Source: Arsukibacterium indicum (GTDB taxonomy: Bacteria > Pseudomonadota > Gammaproteobacteria > Enterobacterales > Alteromonadaceae). Taken from it: a stretch of DNA of 64,000 nucleotides. The stretch covers positions 310,001 to 374,000 of the forward strand of contig NZ_JAHRID010000003.1 of the NCBI RefSeq assembly GCF_019100565.1, read 5' to 3'. Numbering within the stretch: position 1 is the stretch's first letter; each line of letters starts with the position of its first letter. The notes under the pieces were generated by a model. It searched no databases. It was not told the DNA's origin and saw only the letters and a list, made by a program, of their open reading frames with translations. This document shows positions 45,947 to 54,981 of this stretch, in pieces. The translations under genes were made by a program, and so were the position numbers.

Positions 45947-47794
45947 GTGGAAATAGAGCAAATTGAAATACTGGAATTTCTGAAGCGGCATTCGCCGTTT
46001 CAGGAACTGCCCGCAGAACAATTACAGCAGGTGGCTCTGAGTATTGATATTGGCTATTTTAAAGCAGGCAGTGACATTCTGCGCTTTAACGAGCCATTAC
46101 ATGCCCTGCACCTTATTCGCAGTGGCGCGGTAGAAACCTTTCGGCGCAATGGCGATTTATATAACCGCTTAAGTGAAGGGGGTATTTTCGCTGAACAGGG
46201 GTTATTGCGTGGTGGCAAAGTCCGGTTTCCGGCCACCGCATTGGAAGATACTCTGATTTATTTTATTCCTGACCAGGTATTTCAACAGCTGTTTGATGAA
46301 AATGAGTTTTTCGCCGATTATGTCCAGGTAGGTGACAGTGAAAGGCGCAAAACCAGTAAAGCCAGCAACCAGGCCAGGGCCGACTTACTTGGCGCAACCG
46401 TCGCCACCCTGCTAAGCCGCGAGCCGGTCAGTATCGGCAGTGATGCCAACGTCTGGCAGGCGGCACAGTTAATGACAGAGCAAAATGTGTCATCGCTGCT
46501 GATCCTCGGCCCGGATCAGCAACTGGCCGGTATTATTACCGATAAAGATATCCGCAGCAGGCTGGTAGCGCCGGGTTTAACATCTGAAACTGCGGTTTCT
46601 GACATTATGTCGGCCGATCCGGTAACAATTGAGCAGCAGCAATATATCTTTGAAGCGATGATGCTGATGCTGCGTTATAACCTTCATCATTTACCGGTAC
46701 TAAAACAGCAGCAAGCCGTTGGCGTAATCGCCATTTCCGATATTATTCGCTTTGAATCACAAAACAGCCTGTATGTGGTCAGCCGCATTTTCCGCCAGCA
46801 AACGGTGGCAGACTTACAGGCGCTGGTGCCCGATGTGCATGCCTGTTTTGTGCGGATGGTAAACGAAGATGCTAATTCGCAAATGATTGGCAGCGCCATG
46901 GCGGCTATTGGTCGCAGCTTTAAACAACGGCTGCTGGAGCTTGCCGAGGCCGAGCTAGGTCCGCCACCGGTACCCTACTGCTTTTTAGCATTGGGCTCGA
47001 TGGCCCGAGATGAGCAATTGGTGCTGACCGATCAGGACAATGCCTTGGTACTGGATAACCGCTTTGATGCCAAACTGCATGACAGCTACTTTAAGCAGCT
47101 GGCTACCTTTGTTTCTGATGGCCTGGCAGCCTGTGGTTACACTTACTGCACCGGTAAGGTAATGGCAACAAATAAAGAATGGCGCCAACCGTTAAACATA
47201 TGGCAGCAGTATTTTCAAAGCTGGATAGAACAACCCACTGCCGAGCGCCTGCTGCAAAGCTCAATTTTTTTTGATATTGATGGGGTATGGGGGCAAACCC
47301 AATGGGCTGAACAGTTGCAGAAGCTGGTCAGTAATCTGGCCCGCAAAAAACCGCTATTTCTGGCCAGTATGACCCGCAATGCCCTGAGCAGAACCCCACC
47401 GCTCGGTTTTTTTAAAGACTTTGTCATGGAGCAGGACGGCAAGCAGAACAATGTGTTAAATATTAAACGCCGTGGCACCGCGCCCTTTGTCGATTTAATC
47501 AGGGTACATGCGCTGGCGATTGGCTCAACGGAAAGCAATTCATTTAGCCGCTTGCAACAGCTTATTGATGCCAAAGTACTGCCCAAAGGCCGGGCCGAAG
47601 ATTTACGTGACGCCTTTGAGGTGATCGCCATGACTCGCATTCGCCATCAGGCCGCTGCCCTGCGCAGTGGCGAGCAGCCTGATAACAATGTACTGCCCGA
47701 GCAATTGTCAGAATTCGAGCGTAAACATTTAAAAGAAGCATTTCAGGTGCTGAGTAATGCTCAGAAATTCCTGAAGTTTCATTTTAAAGCCTGA
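45947..47794 (+). CDS. CNBD-CBS-DUF294 putative nucleotidyltransferase-like protein
   Basis: A 615-residue regulatory protein starting with GTG. Domains in order: a cyclic-nucleotide-binding-like domain (about 1-130, ending SERRKTSKAS), a CBS pair (about 145-265, with EPVSIGSDANVWQAAQLM and IITDKDIRSRLV), a DUF294 nucleotidyltransferase-like domain (FLALGSMARDEQLVLTDQDN), and a C-terminal helical domain. The GSMARDEQ/DQDN motif resembles GlnD/PII uridylyltransferases. It usually sits with a transporter gene and an exonuclease, as it does here, and may control transport. The start follows AGGTAAG. Confidence 0.9.
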   Translation: MEIEQIEILEFLKRHSPFQELPAEQLQQVALSIDIGYFKAGSDILRFNEPLHALHLIRSGAVETFRRNGDLYNRLSEGGIFAEQGLLRGGKVRFPATALEDTLIYFIPDQVFQQLFDENEFFADYVQVGDSERRKTSKASNQARADLLGATVATLLSREPVSIGSDANVWQAAQLMTEQNVSSLLILGPDQQLAGIITDKDIRSRLVAPGLTSETAVSDIMSADPVTIEQQQYIFEAMMLMLRYNLHHLPVLKQQQAVGVIAISDIIRFESQNSLYVVSRIFRQQTVADLQALVPDVHACFVRMVNEDANSQMIGSAMAAIGRSFKQRLLELAEAELGPPPVPYCFLALGSMARDEQLVLTDQDNALVLDNRFDAKLHDSYFKQLATFVSDGLAACGYTYCTGKVMATNKEWRQPLNIWQQYFQSWIEQPTAERLLQSSIFFDIDGVWGQTQWAEQLQKLVSNLARKKPLFLASMTRNALSRTPPLGFFKDFVMEQDGKQNNVLNIKRRGTAPFVDLIRVHALAIGSTESNSFSRLQQLIDAKVLPKGRAEDLRDAFEVIAMTRIRHQAAALRSGEQPDNNVLPEQLSEFERKHLKEAFQVLSNAQKFLKFHFKA

Positions 47795-47801
47795 GGTAAG
47801 C

Positions 47802-48545
47802 ATGCTGTATCTCGGACCTGAACGGGCTGACCATAACCAACCACAACACAGCAGCGCCGATTGGCAACAGTATTATCAGCAACAGGCGGCCATCGTTAAA
47901 CATCCTTTGCTGCAGCAATTTTATGCCACCGGCATGGTGGCAGCCAGTACGCCGATAAGCCAGGTACCGTTGGTCGCTATCGATTTTGAAACCACCGGCC
48001 TTAATGCCGACAATAACGGTATTGTCAGTATTGGCCTGGTGCCATTTAACCTGCAACGTATATTCAGTTCTCAGGCCAGGCAGTGGTTATTAAAACCCCG
48101 CTTTGCGCTAAGTGACGACTCGGTTACCGTGCACCGGATCACCCATTCAGAAATCAGCAGCGCGCCCGACCTTAGCGCGGTATTGCCAGAGCTGCTGCCG
48201 CTGCTTGCCGGCAAGGTCGCAGTTGTTCATTACCGGCAAATTGAGCGCGATTTTCTCTCTGCCAGTGTAAAAGTGCGGCTGGGTGAGAGCATCTTACTGC
48301 CTGTTATCGACACCATGGAACTGGAAGCAAGGTTACACCGGGCAAAGCCGCTTAGTTGGTGGGATAAACTGCGCAAACGCCGGCAAGTCTCCATCCGGCT
48401 GGATGCAAGCCGCAGCCGCTATCAACTGCCCCCTTACCGGCCACATCATGCGGTAACTGATGCCTTAGCCAGTGCTGAATTACTACAGGCCCAAATCAGC
48501 CACCGTTTTAGCCCCGACACGCCGGTTAGTGAGTTGTGGTGTTAG
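47802..48545 (+). CDS. 3'-5' exonuclease of the DEDD/DnaQ type
   Basis: A 247-residue exonuclease with the DEDDh core: VAIDFETTGLNADNNGIVSI (D and E), VHYRQIERDFLS (second D) and HHAVTDALASAELL (H and final D). An N-terminal extension of about 50 residues precedes it. Substrate may be DNA or RNA ends. It begins 7 bp after the DUF294 gene and shares its operon; this gene pair is often seen together, which suggests linked functions, though the basis is unknown. Confidence 0.9.
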   Translation: MLYLGPERADHNQPQHSSADWQQYYQQQAAIVKHPLLQQFYATGMVAASTPISQVPLVAIDFETTGLNADNNGIVSIGLVPFNLQRIFSSQARQWLLKPRFALSDDSVTVHRITHSEISSAPDLSAVLPELLPLLAGKVAVVHYRQIERDFLSASVKVRLGESILLPVIDTMELEARLHRAKPLSWWDKLRKRRQVSIRLDASRSRYQLPPYRPHHAVTDALASAELLQAQISHRFSPDTPVSELWC

Positions 48546-48629
48546 CTATCTCTGCGGTAGGTCGCAGCTGCTTGCAATTGTTATTTGCCAGAGGCATAGT
48601 AGCGTAAACAACCCACAGGTCAGACCACA

Positions 48630-49151
48630 ATGAACCACGCTCAGACACAACAGCAAACTGCAACCAAACCGAATAAGCTGCAACGCATCGTCAGCAAATG
48701 TTATCGCCTGCCAAAAGCAATCAAGGCTTTTGCCTTAAGCACGGTATTTGGCCGGGTAATTAAATTTGCCGGCACCGCCGGCGTAGAAGTGTTAGAACTT
48801 AAAGGATCGCGCTCGGTACTGCGGCTGAAAAACCGCAAAAAGGCCCAGAACCACATTGGCTCAGTGCATGCGGCCGCAACCGGTTTACTGGCCGAGTCAG
48901 CTACCGGCTTTTTAGTCGGTATTCACCTGCCCGACAACAAATTACCGCTGCTAAAACAAATGCAGATTGATTATATAAAACGCTCAACGGGCGATTTAAC
49001 GGCGGTAGCAACCCTGACCGACGACCAGATAGCTGCCATGCATAACGACGATAAAGGTGAAGTAACGGTAGCGGTAACCATCACCGACAGCGCCGGGATT
49101 GAGCCAGTCAATGCCAGCATGACCTGGGCCTGGATCCCGAAAAAGCGCTGA
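48630..49151 (+). CDS. DUF4442 hotdog-fold protein
   Basis: A 173-residue protein of the DUF4442 family, related to thioesterases. The core reads SVHAAATGLLAESATGFLVGIHLPDNK, followed by KQMQIDYIKRSTGDLTAVATL, which is typical of hotdog folds. A substrate has not been recognised. It lies 84 bp after the exonuclease gene and may be separate from that operon. A hairpin right after its stop (49142-49170) and a terminator at 49183 close the unit. Confidence 0.82.
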   Translation: MNHAQTQQQTATKPNKLQRIVSKCYRLPKAIKAFALSTVFGRVIKFAGTAGVEVLELKGSRSVLRLKNRKKAQNHIGSVHAAATGLLAESATGFLVGIHLPDNKLPLLKQMQIDYIKRSTGDLTAVATLTDDQIAAMHNDDKGEVTVAVTITDSAGIEPVNASMTWAWIPKKR

Positions 49152-49182
49152 GCAATACATCAGCGCTTATTAAGCTCAGAAC

Positions 49183-49211
49183 GGCCGGCAAACTTACAGC
49201 CGGCCTTATTT
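49183..49211 (+). terminator. terminator after DUF4442 gene
   Basis: Arms GGCCGGC (49183-49189) and GCCGGCC (49199-49205) followed by TTATTTTAT. Another hairpin (AAGCGCTGA / TCAGCGCTT, 49142-49168) overlaps the DUF4442 stop. Confidence 0.75.
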
Positions 49212-49229
49212 TATAGCGGTAATACCGGT

Positions 49230-51248
49230 TTAACTACCCACTATTCCACCATCATTTTTAGTAACAACAACCGTTGCCGAGCGCGGCCGGCTGCTGCCGC
49301 CATCAGGCCAGTTACTGGTAAAGGCGCTGGGGCTGGAACGATCACCCGGGTGCTGAATATTAACAAATAATGTTTTCATATCAGGGGTGGCACTGATGCC
49401 GGTTACTTCACAGTCGGTTGGCCCGACTAAAAACCGTTTCATCTGCCGGGTTACCGGGTCGGCAACCAGCATCTGGTTGTTGCCATAAGGGCCCTCGCCC
49501 TGCTGGCTGCCGCTCATATCCGTTTGGATCCATAGCAAACCGTTTTTATCAAACCACAGGCCGTCTGGGCTGGCCAGATGATTATCAGCATCCAATACCA
49601 GCTCAGTACCCGGTGTTTCGGTACCAATATCGCCAGCAAGCAGAAAAATATCCCAGTCAAAAGCCATAGCCTCCTGGGTTTCACGTTCATGCCAGCGAAT
49701 GATGTGCCCGGTAGAGTTGTTTGCCCGGGGGTTTGCTCCGTCGGTTTGCTCCTCAGTGCGGCGGGTATTATTGGTCAGGGTGAAATAGACTTCACCGATG
49801 TCAGGATGCACAGCACCCCATTCTGGCCGATCCATTTTGGTCGCACCAGAAACATCAGCTGCCAATCTGGTATTCAGCAATACGTCAGCCTGATCAGCAA
49901 ACTGAACACCGGCAGCGCTGGCTTTTGCCATGAAATCAGCATTGTTAATATCCAGCGGTAACCATTCACCGCTGCCATCATCATTAAAGCGGGCCACATA
50001 TAACACGCCCTCGTTTAACAAATGGCCGCCGGCTGTATTCTGATAATACGGTGCTGCCGAGACAAATTTATAAATGTATTCAAACCGCGAGTCGTCACCG
50101 GAGTATAAAACCAGCGGTTTACCCTCTTCCAGTTTGCCAAAAATAATACCTTCATGGCCAAAGCGTCCCAGGGCAGTGCGTTTCTGCGGCACGCTATCCG
50201 GGTTAAAGGGGTCTATTTCCACTATCCAGCCAAAGGTGTTGGGTTCATTCCGATAATCGTCACTGGCGCTGGCGCCAACTGTGCTGGCATTAAAGCGCTG
50301 ATACTGATCGGCAGCCGGCGTGGCAGTCTCCCAGGCGTAGCGGCCGTTACTCGCTGATACCCCATACCGCTGATGCTCACGCGGTTGCTCTGCGTCAGTA
50401 TTGACGAAATAGCCAGCCCAGTTTTCTTCACAGGTTAAATAGGTGCCCCAGGGCGTAAAACCATTACCACAATTATTAAGCGTACCGCGGGTACGGCTGC
50501 CGTCCGGGCTGTATTTTGTTACCACTTTGGCACTGCCACGTACCGGACCAGCCAGCTCCATCGGGGTAGCACCAGTGATCCGGCGATTAAACGGGCTGTT
50601 ACTTACCAGCGCCCAGCTACCATCTGCCTGCTGCTGGATATGAGCCACACTGACCCCATGGCCGGCAATTTCCTTGCGCACCTGATCAGCCAGTCGGGGG
50701 AAACTGTCAATGCCATTCGGATGGATCAGGTTGTTATCAATATACTCATGGTTGAATACCAGCAAGCCCTCGCTTGAACTTTCACCATTGCTGCGGGCGT
50801 CAATTGGGAAAAAATGCATACCATCATGATGCATGCCCACTTGCTGCTCCTGATCACTGCCACTATTACTGCCATCTGCCAGATAGGCCGGATAGTTGCC
50901 GGTCAGCGGAGTGCCCCATGGCAACAGAATATTGGCACTGTATCCTTCAGGTACCACTATGGTATCGGCTCTGCCAGCTGCAACGGCAGCAAACCCCAGC
51001 AGCGGTGCGTTGGCCACTGGCGGTACCACCGGTGCAGGCGCTGATTCATTATCACTGCTGCTGCAGCCGGTAAGTGAGCTACCAATAATAGCAGCGACTG
51101 CGGCGCCTACACTACCTTTTAAAAAGCGCCGGCGCGCCATCCGGCTGGCAATAATAGTCGAAAAATCAGGATTAGCAGAAAAATTGGTTTGCGGGTCGAT
51201 GCCCGAATTGTCGATAGTTAACTTGGTTGCGGTATTACTGTCGGTCAT
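49230..51248 (-). CDS. PhoX family alkaline phosphatase (DUF839)
   Basis: A 672-residue periplasmic phosphatase that releases phosphate from organic esters; PhoX enzymes use calcium and iron. The Tat motif ARRRFLKGSVG lies near residue 38, after a longer N-terminal segment, and a lipobox-like SLTGC follows. PhoX hallmarks are GLLVFNHEYIDN, LNNCGNGFTPWGTYLTCEEN and TLFVNIQHPGDRSSPSAFT. The ATG at 51248 follows GGAG. A three-part Pho-box-like run lies upstream. A PhoD-like phosphatase is also encoded in this window (6571-8538), without such a box. Confidence 0.93.
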   Translation of the reverse strand: MTDSNTATKLTIDNSGIDPQTNFSANPDFSTIIASRMARRRFLKGSVGAAVAAIIGSSLTGCSSSDNESAPAPVVPPVANAPLLGFAAVAAGRADTIVVPEGYSANILLPWGTPLTGNYPAYLADGSNSGSDQEQQVGMHHDGMHFFPIDARSNGESSSEGLLVFNHEYIDNNLIHPNGIDSFPRLADQVRKEIAGHGVSVAHIQQQADGSWALVSNSPFNRRITGATPMELAGPVRGSAKVVTKYSPDGSRTRGTLNNCGNGFTPWGTYLTCEENWAGYFVNTDAEQPREHQRYGVSASNGRYAWETATPAADQYQRFNASTVGASASDDYRNEPNTFGWIVEIDPFNPDSVPQKRTALGRFGHEGIIFGKLEEGKPLVLYSGDDSRFEYIYKFVSAAPYYQNTAGGHLLNEGVLYVARFNDDGSGEWLPLDINNADFMAKASAAGVQFADQADVLLNTRLAADVSGATKMDRPEWGAVHPDIGEVYFTLTNNTRRTEEQTDGANPRANNSTGHIIRWHERETQEAMAFDWDIFLLAGDIGTETPGTELVLDADNHLASPDGLWFDKNGLLWIQTDMSGSQQGEGPYGNNQMLVADPVTRQMKRFLVGPTDCEVTGISATPDMKTLFVNIQHPGDRSSPSAFTSNWPDGGSSRPRSATVVVTKNDGGIVGS

Positions 51249-51308
51249 TATTATTGCTCCGGACTTTTATAAATTAACGGGTATGAATAAACAGGTTGGC
51301 TTATTAAA

Positions 51309-51336
51309 CCGACAGTTAATGGCAGATTGGTTACAA
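51309..51336 (-). promoter_or_regulatory. Pho-box-like direct repeats upstream of PhoX
   Basis: On the minus strand TTGTAAC, CTGCCAT and CTGTCGG occur with 11- and 10-bp spacing and match the PhoB half-site CTGTCAT at 4, 6 and 5 of 7 positions. They lie about 60 bp upstream of the PhoX start. Phosphate control is plausible, not shown. Confidence 0.4.
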
Positions 51337-51469
51337 TTAAATAGCAATTTTGTGATAGTTTTCGTTCAATTGGCCCGGCAGATTACCGTTGGCTACTGGC
51401 GTAGCACGGGTGGCCTCTGATATAGTTCTGACAGAGTGCGTTAGCGCAGTAAAACAGGGAACTTAGTAT

Positions 51470-51928
51470 ATGCAATGGCAAGTACAGACTTTTGCCGATC
51501 TGGATACCTTAACGCTTTACTCAATGCTGCAGTTGCGGGTTGATGTTTTTGTGGTAGAACAAAATTGCCCTTACCCGGAACTGGACGACAAAGACCTTCA
51601 TCCGCAAACCCGCCATATTATTCTGAAAAAAGGCGATAAAGTGATCGCTTATTCCCGGGTATTAGCCCCGGACGTCAGTTTCCCCGGCTTCCCGGGCATT
51701 GGCCGGGTTTGCGTGTCGCAAACTGCACGCCGGCTTGGTCTTGGCCGGGTACTGATGGAAAAAACATTAGAAGTAGCAAAACAATATTGGCCCAATACCG
51801 ATATTCATATTTCAGCCCAGTGCTATTTGCAGCAGTTTTATCAGGAGTCGGGTTTTGAAAGCGCCAGTGAGCCCTATCTGGAAGACGATATTCCGCATTT
51901 AAAAATGATTAAACGCCAGCCTCAATAA
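51470..51928 (+). CDS. elaA: GNAT acetyltransferase, ElaA type
   Basis: A 152-residue N-acetyltransferase of the ElaA family. It begins with the family block LTLYSMLQLRVDVFVVEQNC, continues PYPELDDKDLHPQTRH, and has the acetyl-CoA loop GRVCVSQTARRLGLGRVLME. The C-terminal AQCYLQQFYQESGFE is characteristic. The natural substrate of ElaA is unknown. Divergent from PhoX; a large palindrome follows its stop codon. Confidence 0.92.
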   Translation: MQWQVQTFADLDTLTLYSMLQLRVDVFVVEQNCPYPELDDKDLHPQTRHIILKKGDKVIAYSRVLAPDVSFPGFPGIGRVCVSQTARRLGLGRVLMEKTLEVAKQYWPNTDIHISAQCYLQQFYQESGFESASEPYLEDDIPHLKMIKRQPQ

Positions 51929-51954
51929 CCAAAAAAATAGCATTCCAACAAAAG

Positions 51955-51986
51955 CATTGTCACCATGCCGCGGCATGGTGGCAATG
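51955..51986. repeat. 32-bp near-perfect palindrome after elaA
   Basis: CATTGTCACCATGCCG is followed directly by its near-perfect complement, with one G:T pair, so no loop is left. It could cruciform as DNA or form a hairpin in RNA. Only a loose T-rich stretch follows, so a terminator role is uncertain. Confidence 0.65.
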
Positions 51987-52055
51987 TCATCTTATTAATG
52001 TTGTAAACCACCCGGTATAAACGTTTATATCGGCTGCGCATAAACTCAACTTAAA

Positions 52056-52070
52056 TGAGATTGATTCGTA
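52056..52070. promoter_or_regulatory. possible Fur box upstream of the FecA-like receptor
   Basis: TGAGATTGATTCGTA matches the 7-1-7 Fur motif at 9 of 14 positions, 60 bp upstream of the receptor start. Suggestive because the downstream gene is an iron-type receptor. Confidence 0.4.
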
Positions 52071-52129
52071 TTTTTAGCTGTGTTCTAATTACGCCCATTA
52101 AATTTTGTCTACTTTCCAAGGAAGTTACT

Positions 52130-54217
52130 ATGCGGACTAATATCCCTACTAAATTTTCACGTCTGTCACTGGCGGTAGCACTGGCCTCTGTGTCATTAGG
52201 TGCTGTGGCCCAACAGGCAAGCAGTGATGAAAGCACTATTGAGCGCAAGAAAATTATGCCTGCGCTGGAAGTTATCCGGGTTGTTGGCAGCGCTGACCAG
52301 GTATTGCTGGAGCAGACAGGTACAGTGGCAATTGTCAGCCGCGAACAGATTGAACAAATTCAGCCACTTTCAACCGAAGATATTCTGCGCCGTATTCCGG
52401 GTATAAATATTAAGAGTGAGGAAGAAACCTCAGTCGTGGCAAACTTTGGAATCCGGGGTTTGTCTGCCAGCGAGTCAAAATCGCTGATACTGGAAGATGG
52501 GGTACCGGTAGCACCGGGTTTATTTATTGGCAATGATCGCTATTTTAATCCGCGGATCCAGCGGGTTGAACAGGTTGAAGTGTTAAAAGGTTCTGCATCG
52601 CTGCGCTATGGCCCGTCAACCATCGGCGGCGTGGTAAACTACCAGACCAAAACGCCGGATGATGGCGTAACAGTCACCGGCCGCGCCGGTTCATTTAATA
52701 TGCAGGAAGTCAGTGTTGAAGCTGGCGGCAAATCTGCCTCTGGCGACGCCTTTGCCGGTATTGTCGCTACCCATGCCAGCAGTGATGGCTTTATGGACAA
52801 AGATTACGAAATGACCGACGTCATGGCAAAGGCCGGGGTTATTTTCAGTAATGAGCAGAAACTGGGTATCAAAGTATCGCGTTATGAAAACGATGCCAAT
52901 ATTTCATACCGCGGCTTGCTACTTGGCGACTACCTGGCGGGCGCAGATTATAACCCGGCGCCGGACGATTACTTTCTGACCGACCGTACTGCCTTCGATA
53001 TTAACCACGAGTGGACTCTTTCCAGCCAGGCAACCCTGAAAACCCTGCTGTACTGGAGTGAGATGAGCCGCGATTACTGGCGTTACAACGTTGATACCGC
53101 AGCTTCCAACGAAGCAGGTCGCTGGGTATACACTGATGCATTAACCGGTAATAACCGCTCATTTGACCGGGTGGGTATTGAAACCCGCCTGAATGTTGAT
53201 CATAACCTGGCCGGCATGGTTGCCAACAGTGAATTTGGCCTGCGCTTTATGCAGGAAGAGGCTAACGATACCCGGATACGGGCGGTACGCAGCAGTGATC
53301 GCACCGGCCTGAATGACCGGCATATTATTGATTCTGCCGACAGCGTTGCCGCATACGCCCAAAGCCGGATTGAGTTCAATGATAAATTTGCCGTAACCCC
53401 GGGGTTGCGAGTCGAATCATATGAACAGACGCGAGTGGTACTTAGCGACGATGGTGCCACCGCGAAAACCAGCAATACCGAAGTATTGCCGGGTATTGGC
53501 GCTACCTATAATCTGACTGATTCCGCTCAGCTTTATGGTGGTGTGTACCGGGCATTCTCACCGGCATCCAATGGCGTGGCACTGGACGGCCTGACCGATC
53601 AGCAACTGGATGGCGAGCGTTCTACTAACTACGAGCTTGGTCTGCGTGGCAAAAGTGGCGCAGTCAACTATGAAGTTGCCGCCTTTATGATGGATTTCAG
53701 TAATCAGGTGGTAACCGGTAACAGTGATCCTAACCTGTCACAGTCAAATGCCGGCGAAACAGAACACCTGGGCATGGAATTTTTGCTGGGCTACAAACTG
53801 GGCAACGGTTTCAGCATCGACACTAATGCCACCTGGGTGCCAACGTCAGAGTTTAAATCCGGTGAAAATCAGGGCAACCGCCTGCCCTACGCACCGAAAT
53901 TTATTGCTAACCTGGCGCTGAATTATCAGCTGGAAAAATTAAGCGCGGCCCTGTCGGCGCATCACCGGGGTGAGCAGTATGGCGATGCCGCCAATACCGT
54001 GGATATTCCAGAGGGTGCCGCCGGTGGGATCTGGGGTGGTCTGATGCCATCGTACACCGTACTTGATTTAACCGCACAATATACTGTGGCAGATAACATC
54101 CGGGTGTTTGGTGCAGTGAAAAATCTGACAGACAAACGGTACATCACTGGCTTGCGGCAGGGCATTTACGTTGGCCCGGAGCGCTCGTTCGAGCTGGGCG
54201 TCAGCTACAGTTTCTAA
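52130..54217 (+). CDS. TonB-dependent receptor, FecA-like
   Basis: A 695-residue outer-membrane receptor. The signal peptide (FSRLSLAVALASVSLGAVAQ) is followed by a TonB-box-like LEVIRVVGS and a plug with STEDILRRIPGINIKSEEE and VEVLKGSASLRYGPSTIGGV, as in FecA-type ferric-citrate receptors. The barrel ends FELGVSYSF. The ATG at 52130 follows AAGGAAG; an upstream start at 52055 lies across the Fur-like site. The ligand is uncertain because no FecI/FecR genes are adjacent and no N-terminal signalling domain is present. A 2OG-Fe(II) oxygenase gene is convergent downstream. Confidence 0.92.
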   Translation: MRTNIPTKFSRLSLAVALASVSLGAVAQQASSDESTIERKKIMPALEVIRVVGSADQVLLEQTGTVAIVSREQIEQIQPLSTEDILRRIPGINIKSEEETSVVANFGIRGLSASESKSLILEDGVPVAPGLFIGNDRYFNPRIQRVEQVEVLKGSASLRYGPSTIGGVVNYQTKTPDDGVTVTGRAGSFNMQEVSVEAGGKSASGDAFAGIVATHASSDGFMDKDYEMTDVMAKAGVIFSNEQKLGIKVSRYENDANISYRGLLLGDYLAGADYNPAPDDYFLTDRTAFDINHEWTLSSQATLKTLLYWSEMSRDYWRYNVDTAASNEAGRWVYTDALTGNNRSFDRVGIETRLNVDHNLAGMVANSEFGLRFMQEEANDTRIRAVRSSDRTGLNDRHIIDSADSVAAYAQSRIEFNDKFAVTPGLRVESYEQTRVVLSDDGATAKTSNTEVLPGIGATYNLTDSAQLYGGVYRAFSPASNGVALDGLTDQQLDGERSTNYELGLRGKSGAVNYEVAAFMMDFSNQVVTGNSDPNLSQSNAGETEHLGMEFLLGYKLGNGFSIDTNATWVPTSEFKSGENQGNRLPYAPKFIANLALNYQLEKLSAALSAHHRGEQYGDAANTVDIPEGAAGGIWGGLMPSYTVLDLTAQYTVADNIRVFGAVKNLTDKRYITGLRQGIYVGPERSFELGVSYSF

Positions 54218-54232
54218 GCTGGCAACCGTTTT

Positions 54233-54258
54233 AAAAGCCCCTTTAATCAGGGGCTTTT
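54233..54258. terminator. bidirectional terminator between receptor and oxygenase genes
   Basis: Arms AAAAGCCCCT (54233-54242) and AGGGGCTTTT (54249-54258) followed by TT. It serves both convergent genes. Confidence 0.92.
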
Positions 54259-54262
54259 TTAT

Positions 54263-54967
54263 TCAGCTTTGCGGCTGGCCATATAACTGTTCAGCGCGGT
54301 TAAATAAAATCCAGCTGGTTAAAATATATTTATCATTGCTTACCGGCGTGCAACCGCGGTGAGTATGGGTAAAGTACGCCGGGGCGATTACCATCCTGCC
54401 GGCTTTCGGGCTGATAGCTTTGTTCTGATAAAAAAACTCGGTCTGGCCACCTTCTGCCACATCATTTAAATAAAACATAAACAATAGGGTACGGTGCAGT
54501 GGCTCATTGTGGGGTAGCTGCGGATACACTTCACAGTGCCAGTAATTATAGTTGCCCTTACCTGCCTGGTACTTCTGAGCTTGTATCGGGCCTAAGCGAT
54601 ATAAGGTCCGCATAAAATCATTGGCTTTCGGTGCGCCAAATTCTGCATAATTTTCATGAGTAATCGCCAGTGGCTGGCCGGTTTGCGGGTGAGCGACGGT
54701 TAACCCTACCGGCGCAATCAGCGCAAAATGATACTTGGCAAAGTATTCGGCAGCATACCGGCTGGTAGCATCAATAATCTGCTGCATTGCCGCCTGATAT
54801 TCCGGATGCTGGTTTAAATATAAGTCGGTACTGATTTTTTTACTGGTGTCGACACCGGCACCGGTGCGCCCCGGCACCAGATGCGGACTGCTATCAAAAA
54901 GGCTGATTAGCTGTTGGCAAAAGTCTGCGCTTAACGCATTATCGTACACCTCTATAAAATCTGTCAT
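54263..54967 (-). CDS. 2OG-Fe(II) oxygenase (prolyl-4-hydroxylase-like)
   Basis: A 234-residue dioxygenase of the P4Hc group. The iron ligands appear as H144 and E146 in NYWHCEVYP and the distal histidine in YFTHTHRGCTP (H201 or H203). K213 in NDKYIL is placed for binding 2-oxoglutarate. The usual HxD is HxE here. FMFYLNDVAEGGQTEFFY matches the family core. Similar genes near TonB receptors (PiuC-like) have been linked to iron uptake, and a receptor is convergent here. It starts 14 bp from the thioesterase gene on the other strand. Confidence 0.86.
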   Translation of the reverse strand: MTDFIEVYDNALSADFCQQLISLFDSSPHLVPGRTGAGVDTSKKISTDLYLNQHPEYQAAMQQIIDATSRYAAEYFAKYHFALIAPVGLTVAHPQTGQPLAITHENYAEFGAPKANDFMRTLYRLGPIQAQKYQAGKGNYNYWHCEVYPQLPHNEPLHRTLLFMFYLNDVAEGGQTEFFYQNKAISPKAGRMVIAPAYFTHTHRGCTPVSNDKYILTSWILFNRAEQLYGQPQS

Positions 54968-54981
54968 GAGTATTCCTGGTT

